From NCBI GenBank assembly GCA_945830345.1, contig CALZYS010000009.1, positions 1 to 40,051 of the forward strand: 40,051 nt of DNA, written 5' to 3'. Positions within the stretch are counted from its first letter, which is position 1. The number at the start of each line of letters is the position of its first letter. Positions 8,146-16,890 of the stretch are shown piece after piece. The position numbers and the translations under genes were made by a program. Under the pieces are notes generated by a model. It was not told where the DNA came from, made no database searches, and worked only from the letters and a program-made list of their open reading frames with translations. The DNA is from an uncultured Prevotella sp. GTDB lineage: Bacteria > Bacteroidota > Bacteroidia > Bacteroidales > Bacteroidaceae.

Positions 8146-8730
8146 ATGAATCCAGAAACCGAATATCGTGACGGACTTGAGCAGTTGGCGTCACACTATA
8201 AGGATATACTTCAACTGCTTGGCGAAGACCCTCAGCGCGAGGGACTTGAAAAGACTCCAATGCGCGTGGCAAAGGCAATGCAGGTGCTCACACGCGGATA
8301 TGGCATGGACGCGCACAAGGTGCTCACCGACGCACTCTTCAAGGAAGACTACAGCCAGATGGTCATCGTGAAGGACATCGACTTCTTCTCGCTATGCGAG
8401 CATCACATGCTGCCTTTCTACGGCAAGGTGCACGTGGCGTATATCCCCAACGGATATATCACCGGCTTGAGCAAGATAGCCAGAGTGGTTGACATCTTCT
8501 CACACAGGCTACAGGTGCAGGAGAGAATGACATTACAGATTAAGCAGTGCATCGAGGAAACACTACATCCATTGGGCGTAATGGTAGTGGTGGAGGCAAA
8601 GCACATGTGCATGCAGATGAGGGGAGTGGAGAAGCAGAACTCCATAACCACCACAAGCGACTTCAGCGGTGCGTTCAATCAGGCAAAAACTCGACAGGAG
8701 TTCATGAATCTTATTCATAATCACGATTAA
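8146..8730 (+). CDS. folE: GTP cyclohydrolase I
   Basis: 194 residues. It catalyses GTP to 7,8-dihydroneopterin triphosphate, the first step toward tetrahydrofolate. Zinc ligands are visible: C84 and H87 in [10 protein letters not shown] and C155 in KHMCMQMRG. Other family marks are the N-terminal [18 protein letters not shown], the [10 protein letters not shown] segment and the QERMT loop. Length and ends match the bacterial homodecameric enzyme. It follows the SPOR gene by 2 bases and precedes a small membrane-protein gene by 23 bases. Confidence 0.97.
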   Translation: MNPETEYRDGLEQLASHYKDILQLLGEDPQREGLEKTPMRVAKAMQVLTRGYGMDAHKVLTDALFKEDYSQMVIVKDIDFFSLCEHHMLPFYGKVHVAYIPNGYITGLSKIARVVDIFSHRLQVQERMTLQIKQCIEETLHPLGVMVVVEAKHMCMQMRGVEKQNSITTTSDFSGAFNQAKTRQEFMNLIHNHD

Positions 8731-8753
8731 TACATAACAAAAAACCAAAGTAT

Positions 8754-9344
8754 ATGAACAACGGAATACAATCCAACAAGAGCGAGTATCACAAGGAGAC
8801 ACTCGCTACAGAGATTAAGAAAAGTTGCCTCGCCAAGGTGGTCATGCTTGTGGCAGTGATACTGCTGCTACTCTTGTCAGCCAAACTGACTGTGCCATCC
8901 GACGAACAGATGATGTTCGGCACGCTCGACGGTGTATGTCAGTGCATACAGAAAAGCCACGGAGTGCCAGGCGACAAATCAGACGATATAGTGCGCAACA
9001 GCATTGCCGCTGTAAGCCATGTCACCGACTCGGCAAAGAAGGACACCATCTTGGCCGACTTCAAGAAGTTCAACCGTGTGGAAATCAATCATCACACATT
9101 CTTCTCCACGGCATACATCATCAGCAACTTCAACTCGCGTGGCGAACGCGCTGCCATCGGTGCCTTCGGATTGGTGATACCTACGGTCAACTTCAACGAC
9201 TTCGTACTGCGCAACGGTCCTATCCGCAAGGAATACAACCAGCGCATCATCAAGCAGACCATCACGTCGGACACCTATATGGGCGACAATCCCGACCTCG
9301 GCAACTCATACAACACCTTCGAGGGAGGCGGAAGTCGCGACTAG
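8754..9344 (+). CDS. Single-span membrane protein, unknown function
   Basis: 196 residues. A hydrophilic N-terminus with basic residues (about 1-25) leads into one strong membrane span at 26-43 (V-V-M-L-V-A-V-I-L-L-L-L-L). The remaining 150 residues would be outside the cytosol and include a two-Cys C-Q-C motif near 62-64 and a conserved-looking G-A-F-G-L-V-I-P stretch near 137. I do not recognise the family. It is downstream of folE by 23 bases. Its TAG stop overlaps the stop of the convergent tadA, so the two transcripts meet with no terminator space between them. Confidence 0.72.
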   Translation: MNNGIQSNKSEYHKETLATEIKKSCLAKVVMLVAVILLLLLSAKLTVPSDEQMMFGTLDGVCQCIQKSHGVPGDKSDDIVRNSIAAVSHVTDSAKKDTILADFKKFNRVEINHHTFFSTAYIISNFNSRGERAAIGAFGLVIPTVNFNDFVLRNGPIRKEYNQRIIKQTITSDTYMGDNPDLGNSYNTFEGGGSRD

Positions 9345-9793
9345 CGCCTGTTTCTGAAGAATTCTTTCATCAACTCGGAGCATTCACCTTCGAGCACTCC
9401 CCCTATGACTACGGCCTTGGGGTGGACGGCTTGGGGGGCAAAGCGGCGGTACCCACGCTTGTCGTCGGTCGCTCCATATACTATGCGCGGTATCTGTGCC
9501 CACCCTATGGCTCCGGCGCACATCACGCAGGGCTCAACGGTGACGTAAAGAGTACATTCGGTCAGATACTTGCCGCCAAGAGTATTGGCGGCTGCTGTTA
9601 TGGCCTGCATCTCGGCATGGGCAGTCACGTCGCAGAGTGTCTCGGTGAGGTTGTGGGCACGCGATATTATCCTGTCGCGACACACCACAACCGCGCCAAC
9701 GGGAATCTCGCCTGCCTTGAATGCCTCTTGCGCCTCGGCTAATGCCTTGCGCATGTAGTTTTCGTCTTTTCTTGTCTGATCTTGTTGTTCCAT
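9341..9793 (-). CDS. tadA: tRNA adenosine(34) deaminase TadA
   Basis: 150 residues from the ATG at 9793. The frame is open 12 codons further up, but a perfect promoter -7 box occupies that stretch, so the inner Met is the start. The zinc-dependent deaminase motifs are complete: HAE (H with catalytic E in T-A-H-A-E-M-Q-A) and PCVMCAGAI with the two Cys ligands. It also has the TadA-type W-A-Q-I-P-R-I-V-Y-G-A and D-D-K-R-G-Y segments. It converts A34 to inosine in the anticodon of tRNA-Arg(ACG). A guanine deaminase-like role is possible but less likely. Divergent from birA across 44 bases; convergent with the gene at 8754. Confidence 0.88.
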   Translation of the reverse strand: MEQQDQTRKDENYMRKALAEAQEAFKAGEIPVGAVVVCRDRIISRAHNLTETLCDVTAHAEMQAITAAANTLGGKYLTECTLYVTVEPCVMCAGAIGWAQIPRIVYGATDDKRGYRRFAPQAVHPKAVVIGGVLEGECSELMKEFFRNRR

Positions 9794-9798
9794 GGCGG

Positions 9799-9830
9799 CA
9801 AAGTTAATACTTTTTGTTGAATTATCCAAA
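9799..9830 (-). promoter_or_regulatory. Promoter of tadA (TTTG-N20-TAACTTTG)
   Basis: On the minus strand TTTG lies at 9830-9827, then 20 bases, then TAACTTTG at 9806-9799. Both boxes are perfect. The ATG at 9793 starts 5 bases after the -7 box, so the transcript would be leaderless or nearly so. The promoter overlaps the birA upstream region. Confidence 0.8.
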
Positions 9831-9837
9831 GAAATAA

Positions 9838-10635
9838 ATGGAAATAAGTCAAACTGTCTTCAAATATGACGTGAAAAAACTCGATGTGACCGACTCTACC
9901 AACAATTGGCTGCGCCATATCCCCCTCATGCCAGATGTAGATTTCCTTTTTGTCACTACCGAGTATCAGACTGCCGGCAAGGGACAAGGCAACAATCGTT
10001 GGGAGAGCGAGAGAGGCAAAAACCTTTTGTTCAGTGTGAAGTGCCTGCCGTGGAGAGTGAAAGCTTCACAGCAATATCTGCTGCTACAGACGGTGGCAGT
10101 GGCTGTGTGCCTGGTGTTGCGACGACAACTTTGTGATAGTGACAAATGCCGCATTAAATGGCCAAACGATATATATTACGGTGACAAGAAACTGAGCGGC
10201 ACCCTGTCGGAATGTACTCTCAGGAATGCTTATGTCAATGAGTTTGTTGCGGGCGTGGGCATTAACGTCAACCAACTGTCATTTCTCAGCGATGCCCCCA
10301 ACCCCGTGTCTATGGCTCAAATAGCGGAGCATGACTTCGACCGCAACCTCCTTCTCGACGAAATCGCAAAAGAGTTGGCTTACTGGTTTAAATATATCAC
10401 AAATGAGGATTACAACCCAATAATTAATAAATACCAAGAAATAATGTATCGACGCACAGGCATGCATCGATACTATGACAAATATGGGGAATTTGAGGCT
10501 ACCTACGAGGATATTCTTCCTAATGGTCATCTCGTCTTGCGCCGCAATGACGGCACACTCTCTGAATATGAATTCAAGGAGGTGAAATATATATTTAAAA
10601 CCACAGAGAAAATGAGGAAAAGAGTTATTATGTAG
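9838..10635 (+). CDS. birA: Biotin--[acetyl-CoA-carboxylase] ligase
   Basis: 265 residues, without the N-terminal DNA-binding domain, so a ligase only. It activates biotin with ATP and attaches it to carboxylase carrier lysines. Family marks: D-S-T-N-N-W near 20, the biotinyl-AMP loop around T-A-G-K-G-Q-G-N-N-R-W (47-56), K-W-P-N-D-I-Y near 104-110, K-L-S-G-T-L near 115 and G-V-G-I-N-V-N near 138. The last dozen residues (T-T-E-K-M-R-K-R-V-I-M) pass into a sequence repeated in inverted form downstream, so the natural C-terminus may have been extended by a repeat. Divergent from tadA. Confidence 0.93.
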   Translation: MEISQTVFKYDVKKLDVTDSTNNWLRHIPLMPDVDFLFVTTEYQTAGKGQGNNRWESERGKNLLFSVKCLPWRVKASQQYLLLQTVAVAVCLVLRRQLCDSDKCRIKWPNDIYYGDKKLSGTLSECTLRNAYVNEFVAGVGINVNQLSFLSDAPNPVSMAQIAEHDFDRNLLLDEIAKELAYWFKYITNEDYNPIINKYQEIMYRRTGMHRYYDKYGEFEATYEDILPNGHLVLRRNDGTLSEYEFKEVKYIFKTTEKMRKRVIM

Positions 10636-10776
10636 TATTGAGTTGGTCGCAAGCGACTGAGAATACAGAGTTTCCTTGCGGTTGATAGTATGCGCAGCCT
10701 CTAAGGACTCTAAATGCTTTGGCATTCAAACTCTATAAAGAACTGAAAGACTCTTAATCTCTTTTTCTCTGTGGTT
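10599..10776. repeat. 14-bp inverted repeat flanking a hairpin-rich spacer after birA
   Basis: AACCACAGAGAAAA at 10599-10612, inside the end of birA, is perfectly inverted at 10763-10776. Between them are a GTCGC-AA-GCGAC hairpin (10646-10657) and an AATGC-TTTG-GCATT hairpin (10712-10725). The 168-base spacer to the DUF4834 stop has no convincing gene. It may be a terminator region or a small repeat element. Confidence 0.5.
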
Positions 10777-10803
10777 CAAAATAACTTGCGAAAGTAATGT
10801 TAG

Positions 10804-11169
10804 TTATTTTTCCTCGACAAAGTCAACGTATTCGCCTTCGTCGTCGGAGATAATCTGACGATTTGCCACGTTGGCATCGCGGGGGTCAACGATAATCTCC
10901 GGCTCAGTGGAATTGGGATTACGGAATGACTGATGGTTATCGCTTTGCGTCGTTCTGCGGTTAGTATTAGAGTATGACGTCGTTGTACCGCGGAAATGAT
11001 ACTGATTAGAATGTCGGCGTACATTATCGTCGGCATCATAGTCATCATCGTCGTATCCACCACGACGTATGCGCCTGATTATCGACAAAACAAAATTCAC
11101 GGCAATCAGCAGAATGATGCCACCGATGATAATCACCAACAGAACGATAAACAATAATCCCTTAAGCAT
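10804..11169 (-). CDS. DUF4834 family membrane protein
   Basis: 121 residues from ATG 11169. That start overlaps the end of pssA by 8 bases and places a membrane span at once (residues 4-28, L-L-F-I-V-L-L-V-I-I-I-G-G-I-I-L-L). A longer frame upstream would lie inside pssA and is not needed. After the span come R-R-I-R-R, an Asp-rich patch, a Ser/Thr/Asn/Gln-rich linker and an acidic tail. This is the DUF4834 pattern seen in Bacteroidetes directly after pssA. Its function is not established; the context suggests a link to phospholipid synthesis or membrane organisation. Confidence 0.75.
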   Translation of the reverse strand: MLKGLLFIVLLVIIIGGIILLIAVNFVLSIIRRIRRGGYDDDDYDADDNVRRHSNQYHFRGTTTSYSNTNRRTTQSDNHQSFRNPNSTEPEIIVDPRDANVANRQIISDDEGEYVDFVEEK

Positions 11170-11872
11170 TTTTCTTTGAGGTAAAAACAGAAAGGCAAAT
11201 ATACCACGCAATGATCACAGAGATACCAGTAATGCCGAATCTCAGCAATATGGGCAAGCATGAAACAATAAATATATATTTTATCTTGTTATCACGCCAT
11301 CCCCAGTGCTTGAACTTCAAGGCAAACATAGGAATCTCAGCCACGAGAAGCCAACTGCTGAAAAATACCATTGCCAACAGCAGGAAGATTGAACCAGATG
11401 ATACATACAAATATTCCTCACTACCCACAATGAGCGCACCCCAGAAAAGGGCATTGGCAGGAGTGGGCAAACCGATGAACGATGTTGTCTGTCGCTCGTC
11501 GAGGTTGAACTTGGCAAGTCGTATGGCTGAGAATGCCGCCATCACAAATGCCACGTATGGCACTGAGTAAGCCAACATATCATTCCACCCTGTCTTGTCG
11601 ATGGTGAACAATAGGGTATATATCATTGTGGATGGAGCCACGCCGAAAGTTACGACATCGGCAAGCGAGTCGAGCTCCTTGCCTATGGGCGAGGACACAC
11701 CGAGAAGGCGTGCGCTCATACCATCAAAGAAGTCGAACACGGCTCCCACAACTATGAATGTCAATGCCATACTATAATTGGCATTGAGAGCGAAGACTAT
11801 TGCCACGCATCCCGACATGAGATTGCACGACGTCAGCGCATTTGGTATATGTTTTGTCACTAAGTTTGCCAT
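11162..11872 (-). CDS. pssA: CDP-diacylglycerol--serine O-phosphatidyltransferase
   Basis: 236 residues, a polytopic inner-membrane enzyme with about six to eight spans. The CDP-alcohol phosphotransferase signature D-G-x2-A-R-x8-G-x3-D-S-x2-D is present at about 50-72 (F-D-F-F-D-G-M-S-A-R ... G-K-E-L-D-S-L-A-D). It makes phosphatidylserine from CDP-diacylglycerol and serine. The psd gene upstream in the same direction decarboxylates the product to phosphatidylethanolamine, so the two form the pathway. It overlaps the DUF4834 gene by 8 bases. An 89-base spacer with a dispersed repeat separates it from psd. Confidence 0.93.
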   Translation of the reverse strand: MANLVTKHIPNALTSCNLMSGCVAIVFALNANYSMALTFIVVGAVFDFFDGMSARLLGVSSPIGKELDSLADVVTFGVAPSTMIYTLLFTIDKTGWNDMLAYSVPYVAFVMAAFSAIRLAKFNLDERQTTSFIGLPTPANALFWGALIVGSEEYLYVSSGSIFLLLAMVFFSSWLLVAEIPMFALKFKHWGWRDNKIKYIFIVSCLPILLRFGITGISVIIAWYICLSVFTSKKNA

Positions 11873-11896
11873 TACACCTTATTATATATATAAGAA

Positions 11897-11960
11897 CAAG
11901 CTCGGCTCTGCGTGCGGTCTGCGCAGCCATTCTTCATTCTTAATTCTTCATTCTTAATTT
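11897..11960 (-). repeat. Dispersed intergenic repeat, copy 1
   Basis: The first 52 bases match those from 24706 with three differences. The element begins CAAGCTCGGCTCTGCG, contains a CGCAGCC arm able to pair with it, and ends in copies of TTCTTAAT/TTCATTC. Copy 1 lies directly after the psd stop and before pssA. Confidence 0.75.
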
Positions 11961-11961
11961 A

Positions 11962-12654
11962 TCAAGACGGCAACTTCGCAAGGACAGTAAGGTCGCCTGT
12001 CGTTGCCTGTCCCATCTTAACGCACACCTCACTGCCCAACGGCAGGAATACATCCACGCGCGAACCCAATTTGATGAATCCCAAGTGCTCGTCGATGTAG
12101 CAATCCTCGCCCTCCTTGGCATAGGTGACAATGCGGCGTGCCATGGCACCGGCTATCTGTCGGCATAGGATGTCCTCACCCTCGGGCGTGGTGATGACCA
12201 CGTCGGCATGCTCATTCTCCTCGCTTGCCTTGGGCAACCATGCCTTATGATAGTTGCCGTCCTTGTGCACCACCTTCTTCACCTTGCCGTCAACTGGAAA
12301 CCAGTTGGCATGCACATTGAACAAACTCATGAAAATGGATATCATGAGGCGTTTCTCATGGAAATACTCGTTCTCCATGACTTCCTCTATCACCACTATT
12401 TTGCCATCGGCCGGAGCAACAACAAGACGCTCGGTGTCGTCCTCGAAATAACGTATCGGACAACGGTAAAAATTCAACACAACAAGCCATGCTGCACCGA
12501 AAATTACGGCAAACGTCCAGAATGGTATCTTGTTATCCACAAAGTGGTATAGCAGATAAGCCACTAAGCCTATTGCCAAAACGCTGTAAATCAGTGTATC
12601 GGTGCCCTCGCGATGAATGCGGATTTTCTTCAGTTTCTTTATTCTTCTTCCCAT
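11962..12654 (-). CDS. psd: Phosphatidylserine decarboxylase
   Basis: 230 residues, the short type of the enzyme. Two hydrophobic segments near 20-38 and 45-62 anchor it. The decarboxylase core includes A-P-A-D-G-K-I (80-86), [11 protein letters not shown] (107-117, with the conserved His), Q-I-A-G near 166-169 and the self-cleavage site L-G197-S198 in I-K-L-G-S-R-V-D. Cleavage there produces a pyruvoyl group on the alpha chain. It forms phosphatidylethanolamine at the inner membrane. It has a strong promoter of its own, divergent from dnaE, and leads the psd-pssA-DUF4834 operon. Confidence 0.94.
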   Translation of the reverse strand: MGRRIKKLKKIRIHREGTDTLIYSVLAIGLVAYLLYHFVDNKIPFWTFAVIFGAAWLVVLNFYRCPIRYFEDDTERLVVAPADGKIVVIEEVMENEYFHEKRLMISIFMSLFNVHANWFPVDGKVKKVVHKDGNYHKAWLPKASEENEHADVVITTPEGEDILCRQIAGAMARRIVTYAKEGEDCYIDEHLGFIKLGSRVDVFLPLGSEVCVKMGQATTGDLTVLAKLPS

Positions 12655-12685
12655 GGGTATCTATAAGGATTGATTTAAATCTCTG

Positions 12686-12717
12686 CAAAGGTAGTGTTTT
12701 TTTTGCGAATAAACAAA
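12686..12717 (-). promoter_or_regulatory. Promoter of the psd operon (TTTG-N20-TACCTTTG)
   Basis: On the minus strand TTTG lies at 12717-12714, then 20 bases, then TACCTTTG at 12693-12686, a full match to the Bacteroidetes consensus. The psd ATG follows 31 bases later. Confidence 0.8.
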
Positions 12718-12733
12718 CTTTTTGCCGATTTCT

Positions 12734-12765
12734 TTTGGTTATCTCATAAAAAAGACGTAACTTTA
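12734..12765 (+). promoter_or_regulatory. Promoter of dnaE (TTTG-N20-TAACTTTA)
   Basis: TTTG at 12734-12737, then 20 bases, then TAACTTTA at 12758-12765 (one mismatch). The start at 12796 follows 30 bases later. It is back-to-back with the psd promoter. Confidence 0.75.
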
Positions 12766-12795
12766 CACTCGATTTCGAATAAAACGATAAAAAAT

Positions 12796-15700
12796 ATGCA
12801 AGATTTCGTACATCTTCATGTACATACATACTACTCGATACTCGACGGACAATCGAGTATTTCACGACTCGTTGACAAGGCTATTGGCAACGGAATGAAG
12901 GGTATGGCCATCACCGATCATGGCGACATGTTTGGCATTAAGGAGTTCTTCGACTACTGCAACGGAGTGAACGGCAAGAGAGCAAAAGAAGGCCTTGAGC
13001 CATTCAAGCCCATCTTCGGTTGCGAGATGTATGTGGCTCGCCACCGCAAGGAGGACAAGGTGAAGGAGAACGGCGACCGCAGCGGTTATCACCTTATTGT
13101 ATTAGCCAAGAACTACAAGGGCTACAAGAATCTCATCAAAATAGTGTCCAACTCATGGATTGACGGATTCTACGGTCGTCCCCGTACCGACCGTGCCGAC
13201 CTTGAGCGCTATCACGAGGGACTTATCGTATGCTCGGCATGTATCGGCGGCGAGGTGCCCAAGAAGATTATCAACGATGATATAGAGGGTGCACGCGAGG
13301 CGGTGCAGTGGTATCACAACCTCTTCGGCGACGACTATTATCTCGAACTGCAGCGCCACGAGGTGAAGGACCCCTCACAGCGTGCCAACCGCGAGACCTA
13401 TCCCCTGCAGCAGAAGGCAAACAAGGTGCTCATTGAACTGGCGAAGGAATTCGGCATCAAGTTGATTTGCTCGAATGATGCCCACTTTGTTGACCAGGAA
13501 AATGCCGAGGCTCACGACCACCTGCTGTGTCTATCTACAGGCAAGGACCTCGACGACCCCAGCCGTATGCTCTACACCAAGCAGGAGTGGTTTAAGACCC
13601 GCGAGGAGATGAACGACGTGTTCCAGGACATCCCCGATGCACTATCCAACACTCTCGAAATACTCGACAAGGTTGAGACCTACGACATCGAGCATGCCCC
13701 CATCATGCCCTTCTTCCCCATCCCCGAGGAATTCGGCACCGAGGAGCAGTGGCGCGAAAAATTCACGCCCGAACAGCTCTTCGACGAGTTTACAAGCGAC
13801 GAGAATGGTGAAAACCAGCTGCCGCGCGAGGAAGGTGAGAAGAAAATAAAGAAATTGGGCGGTATCGACAAGCTATACCGCATAAAGTTTGAAGCCGACT
13901 ACCTTGCAAAACTCGCCTACGAGGGAGCGGAACGTCTCTACCCCACTCCACTCACCGACGAGGTGAGCGAGCGAATAAAGTTTGAGCTCCACATCATGAA
14001 GACCATGGGATTCCCCGGCTACTTCCTCATCGTGCAGGATTTCATCAACTCAGCCCAGCAGGAATTGGGAGTTATGGTGGGGCCAGGGCGTGGTTCAGCT
14101 GCCGGTTCGGTGGTGGCATACTGTCTTGGCATCACCAAGATCGACCCCATCAAATACGACCTTCTGTTTGAGCGTTTCCTCAATCCCGACCGTATCTCAC
14201 TGCCCGATATCGATACCGACTTCGACGACGACGGACGCGGCAGGGTGCTCGAATGGGTGGAGGAGAAATACGGACATGAAAACTGCGCACACATTATTAC
14301 ATATGGCACGATGGCGACAAAGAACTCCATCAAGGACGTGGCACGAGTGGAAAAACTGCCCCTCGACAAGGCCAACTACCTGTGCAAGCTCATTCCCGAC
14401 AAACTGCCCGACGGCCTCAAGATGAACATCGGCAATGCCATCAAGTGCATACCCGAACTGCGCGATGCCGAGGCAAGTGCCGACCCCAAGTTGCGCAACA
14501 CCATGCAATATGCCAAGATGCTCGAAGGCACCGTCAGGGGTACTGGTATTCATGCCTGCGGATTCATCATCTGTCGCGACCCCATCAGCAACTGGGTGCC
14601 CGTATCTGTGGCTGAGGACAAGAACGACCCCGGACACAAGCTCCACTGCACGCAATACGACGGACACGTAATCGAATCCACGGGACTCATCAAGATGGAC
14701 TTCCTTGGGCTCAAGACGCTGTCAATCCTCAAGGAGGCTGTGGAGAACATACGTATCACCACGGGCAAGGTGATCGACCTCGACAACATACCCATCGACG
14801 ATGCCGACACCTATCGCCTATATGCCGAGGGACGCACCATCGGCACCTTCCAGTTTGAGTCGCCTGGTATGCAGAAATACCTGCGTGAACTGCAACCGAC
14901 GGTGTTCGAGGACATCATTGCCATGAACGCCCTCTATCGTCCGGGACCTATGGATTATATCCCATCGTTTATCGCCCGCAAGAACGGTCGCGAGGAGATA
15001 AAGTACGACATCCCATGCATGGAGAAATATCTGAAGGACACCTACGGAATCACCGTCTATCAGGAGCAGGTGATGCTTCTGTCGCGCCAGCTTGCCGACT
15101 TCACACGTGGAGAGAGCGACGCACTGCGAAAGGCGATGGGTAAGAAGAAAAAGGCCATCGTAGATGCCATGAAACCCAAGTTTATCGAGGGTGGAAAGAA
15201 GAACGGTCACGACCCCGCTGTGCTTGAGAAGATATGGGGCGACTGGGAGAAATTCGCCTCCTACGCCTTCAACAAGAGTCATGCCACATGCTATTCGTGG
15301 GTGGCTTATCAGACGGCTTACCTCAAGGCACACTACCCTGCCGAATACATGGCAGCCGTGATGAGCCGCAACCTCGATAACATCACCGAAATCACCAAGT
15401 TGATGGACGAGTGCCGTGCCATGGGCATACCCACACTTGGTCCTGATGTCAATGAGAGTTGGCAGAAATTCTCAGCCAACCACCACGGTGAGATACGCTT
15501 CGGCATTTCAGCCATCAAGGGTGTGGGCGGTGCCGCAGCTGACGTGATTATCGCCGAGAGGGAGAAAAACGGTACATACAAGAACATCTTCGACTTCATA
15601 CAGCGCGTCAACCTGTCGGCATGCAACCGCAAGTGCGTGGAGTCGCTTGTGCTAAGCGGTGCTTTCGACGGCTTCGGAAGCATGAAGCGCGAGGACTTCT

Positions 15701-16506
15701 TCGCCAAGAACACTAAGGGCGAAACCTTCATCGAGACGCTCGTGCGCTACGGACAGCTTTACCAAAGCGAGATGGCCCAGGCACGCAACTCGCTCTTCGG
15801 AGGTGACAACGCCGTGGAGATAGCCACTCCGCCCATCATCAAGGGCGAGCAATGGAGCGACATCGAACGACTCAACCGCGAGCGCGACCTTGTGGGAATA
15901 TATATATCTGCTCACCCGCTCGACGAATACCGTATCGTTCTCGATAACCTGTGCAACACCAAGTGCGCTGAACTCAACGACGTTGCTTCGCTCAACGACC
16001 GCGAGGATATCATCGTGGGCGGTATCGTAACAGGCACACAGCAGAAATACACCAAGAGCGGCAAACCATGCGGTTTTGTCACCATCGAGGACTACGAAGG
16101 TTCGGGACAACTGGCCTTCTTCGGCGAGGATTGGGGAAGATGGAACGGAATGCTTATCGAGGGTTCGTCGGTGTATATCACGGCGAAATGCGTGCCACGT
16201 TATCGCGACAGCAACCTCTACGACCTCAAGGTGCAGAACATAGAATACCTGCCAACCGTGAAGGAGCGTTCAATCGACCGCTTCACCATCACCATCACCA
16301 CCGACGATCTCGACTCAAGGGTGGTGGAAGAGCTCAACCAACTCATCTGTCTGCATCCCGGAAGAACTAAGCTCTTCTTCCAGTTGCACGACCGCAAAGG
16401 TGGCAACCATGTGCTCTTGCGCAGTAGGACGCACGAGATTGACGTGAGACAAGATCTCATCAGCTTTATCGAGAATTATGATTTCTTAGATTATAACATA
16501 AATTAA
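12796..16506 (+). CDS. dnaE: DNA polymerase III subunit alpha
   Basis: 1236 residues from ATG 12796. The frame opens 34 codons further up, but that part covers the promoter and has no family similarity. The protein starts directly with the PHP domain (F-V-H-L-H-V-H-T near 4-11, I-T-D-H-G-D-M-F-G near 39). The polymerase core has P-G-R-G-S-A-A-G-S near 431-439 and the catalytic Asp block D-I-D-T-D-F-D-D-D near 472-480. The helix-hairpin region (I-K-G-V-G-G-A-A-A-D-V-I near 910) follows, then an OB domain (G-G-I-V-T-G-T ... G-F-V-T-I-E-D-Y-E-G) near 1074-1110. It is the replicative polymerase. trxA follows after 27 bases. Confidence 0.97.
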   Translation: MQDFVHLHVHTYYSILDGQSSISRLVDKAIGNGMKGMAITDHGDMFGIKEFFDYCNGVNGKRAKEGLEPFKPIFGCEMYVARHRKEDKVKENGDRSGYHLIVLAKNYKGYKNLIKIVSNSWIDGFYGRPRTDRADLERYHEGLIVCSACIGGEVPKKIINDDIEGAREAVQWYHNLFGDDYYLELQRHEVKDPSQRANRETYPLQQKANKVLIELAKEFGIKLICSNDAHFVDQENAEAHDHLLCLSTGKDLDDPSRMLYTKQEWFKTREEMNDVFQDIPDALSNTLEILDKVETYDIEHAPIMPFFPIPEEFGTEEQWREKFTPEQLFDEFTSDENGENQLPREEGEKKIKKLGGIDKLYRIKFEADYLAKLAYEGAERLYPTPLTDEVSERIKFELHIMKTMGFPGYFLIVQDFINSAQQELGVMVGPGRGSAAGSVVAYCLGITKIDPIKYDLLFERFLNPDRISLPDIDTDFDDDGRGRVLEWVEEKYGHENCAHIITYGTMATKNSIKDVARVEKLPLDKANYLCKLIPDKLPDGLKMNIGNAIKCIPELRDAEASADPKLRNTMQYAKMLEGTVRGTGIHACGFIICRDPISNWVPVSVAEDKNDPGHKLHCTQYDGHVIESTGLIKMDFLGLKTLSILKEAVENIRITTGKVIDLDNIPIDDADTYRLYAEGRTIGTFQFESPGMQKYLRELQPTVFEDIIAMNALYRPGPMDYIPSFIARKNGREEIKYDIPCMEKYLKDTYGITVYQEQVMLLSRQLADFTRGESDALRKAMGKKKKAIVDAMKPKFIEGGKKNGHDPAVLEKIWGDWEKFASYAFNKSHATCYSWVAYQTAYLKAHYPAEYMAAVMSRNLDNITEITKLMDECRAMGIPTLGPDVNESWQKFSANHHGEIRFGISAIKGVGGAAADVIIAEREKNGTYKNIFDFIQRVNLSACNRKCVESLVLSGAFDGFGSMKREDFFAKNTKGETFIETLVRYGQLYQSEMAQARNSLFGGDNAVEIATPPIIKGEQWSDIERLNRERDLVGIYISAHPLDEYRIVLDNLCNTKCAELNDVASLNDREDIIVGGIVTGTQQKYTKSGKPCGFVTIEDYEGSGQLAFFGEDWGRWNGMLIEGSSVYITAKCVPRYRDSNLYDLKVQNIEYLPTVKERSIDRFTITITTDDLDSRVVEELNQLICLHPGRTKLFFQLHDRKGGNHVLLRSRTHEIDVRQDLISFIENYDFLDYNIN

Positions 16507-16533
16507 TATTAATAATAAAAAACATTCAACATT

Positions 16534-16848
16534 ATGGAAGTAAAGATCACAAACGAGAATTACGAAAATTACAAGAATGGCAGTCTGCCATTAGTTATTG
16601 ACTTCTGGGCAACATGGTGCGGTCCTTGCCGCATGGTGGCTCCTATCATCGAGGAACTCGCCAACGAATACGAGGGTAAGGTGACCGTAGGAAAGTGCGA
16701 CGTGGAGGAAGCTGACGATATTGCTGCCGAGTTCGGTATTCGCAACATCCCCACCATCGTCTTCATGAAGGACGGAAAGATACTCGACAAGATTGTGGGT
16801 GCTGCATCCAAGAGCAAGATTGAGGAGAAGATTCAGGCGCTGCTGTAA
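16534..16848 (+). CDS. trxA: Thioredoxin
   Basis: 104 residues, a single thioredoxin domain. The active site W-C-G-P-C lies at about 28-32, followed by R-M-V-A-P. The conserved cis-Pro is in N-I-P-T-I-V-F near 71-77, and the G-A-A-S-K end is typical. No signal peptide, so it acts in the cytosol as a general disulfide reductase. It follows dnaE by 27 bases; the order dnaE-trxA is common in Bacteroidales. Its stop is 2 bases before a 40-bp perfect palindrome that should end the transcript. Confidence 0.95.
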   Translation: MEVKITNENYENYKNGSLPLVIDFWATWCGPCRMVAPIIEELANEYEGKVTVGKCDVEEADDIAAEFGIRNIPTIVFMKDGKILDKIVGAASKSKIEEKIQALL

Positions 16849-16850
16849 TT

Positions 16851-16890
16851 TTTTAGGAGTTAAAGGAGTTAACTCCTTTAACTCCTAAAA
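16851..16890. terminator. 40-bp perfect palindrome, bidirectional terminator
   Basis: Bases 16851-16870 are the exact reverse complement of 16871-16890. Each arm holds two GGAGTTAAA-type units and ends in TTTT on the outside. It lies between trxA (stop at 16846-16848) and the convergent aminotransferase, and the latter's stop codon (16880-16878) and last codons are inside the right arm. A 20-bp stem flanked by A/T tracts fits a two-way terminator. Confidence 0.8.

Noticed and set aside
8825..9742. 305-codon plus-strand frame across the folE-downstream gene and tadA
   Set aside because: It is a shadow: out of frame with the gene at 8754 and antisense to tadA, with low-complexity His/Arg/Gln-rich translation.
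12694..12795. 34-residue N-terminal extension of DnaE
   Set aside because: It covers the dnaE and psd promoters; the PHP domain begins directly at Met 12796.
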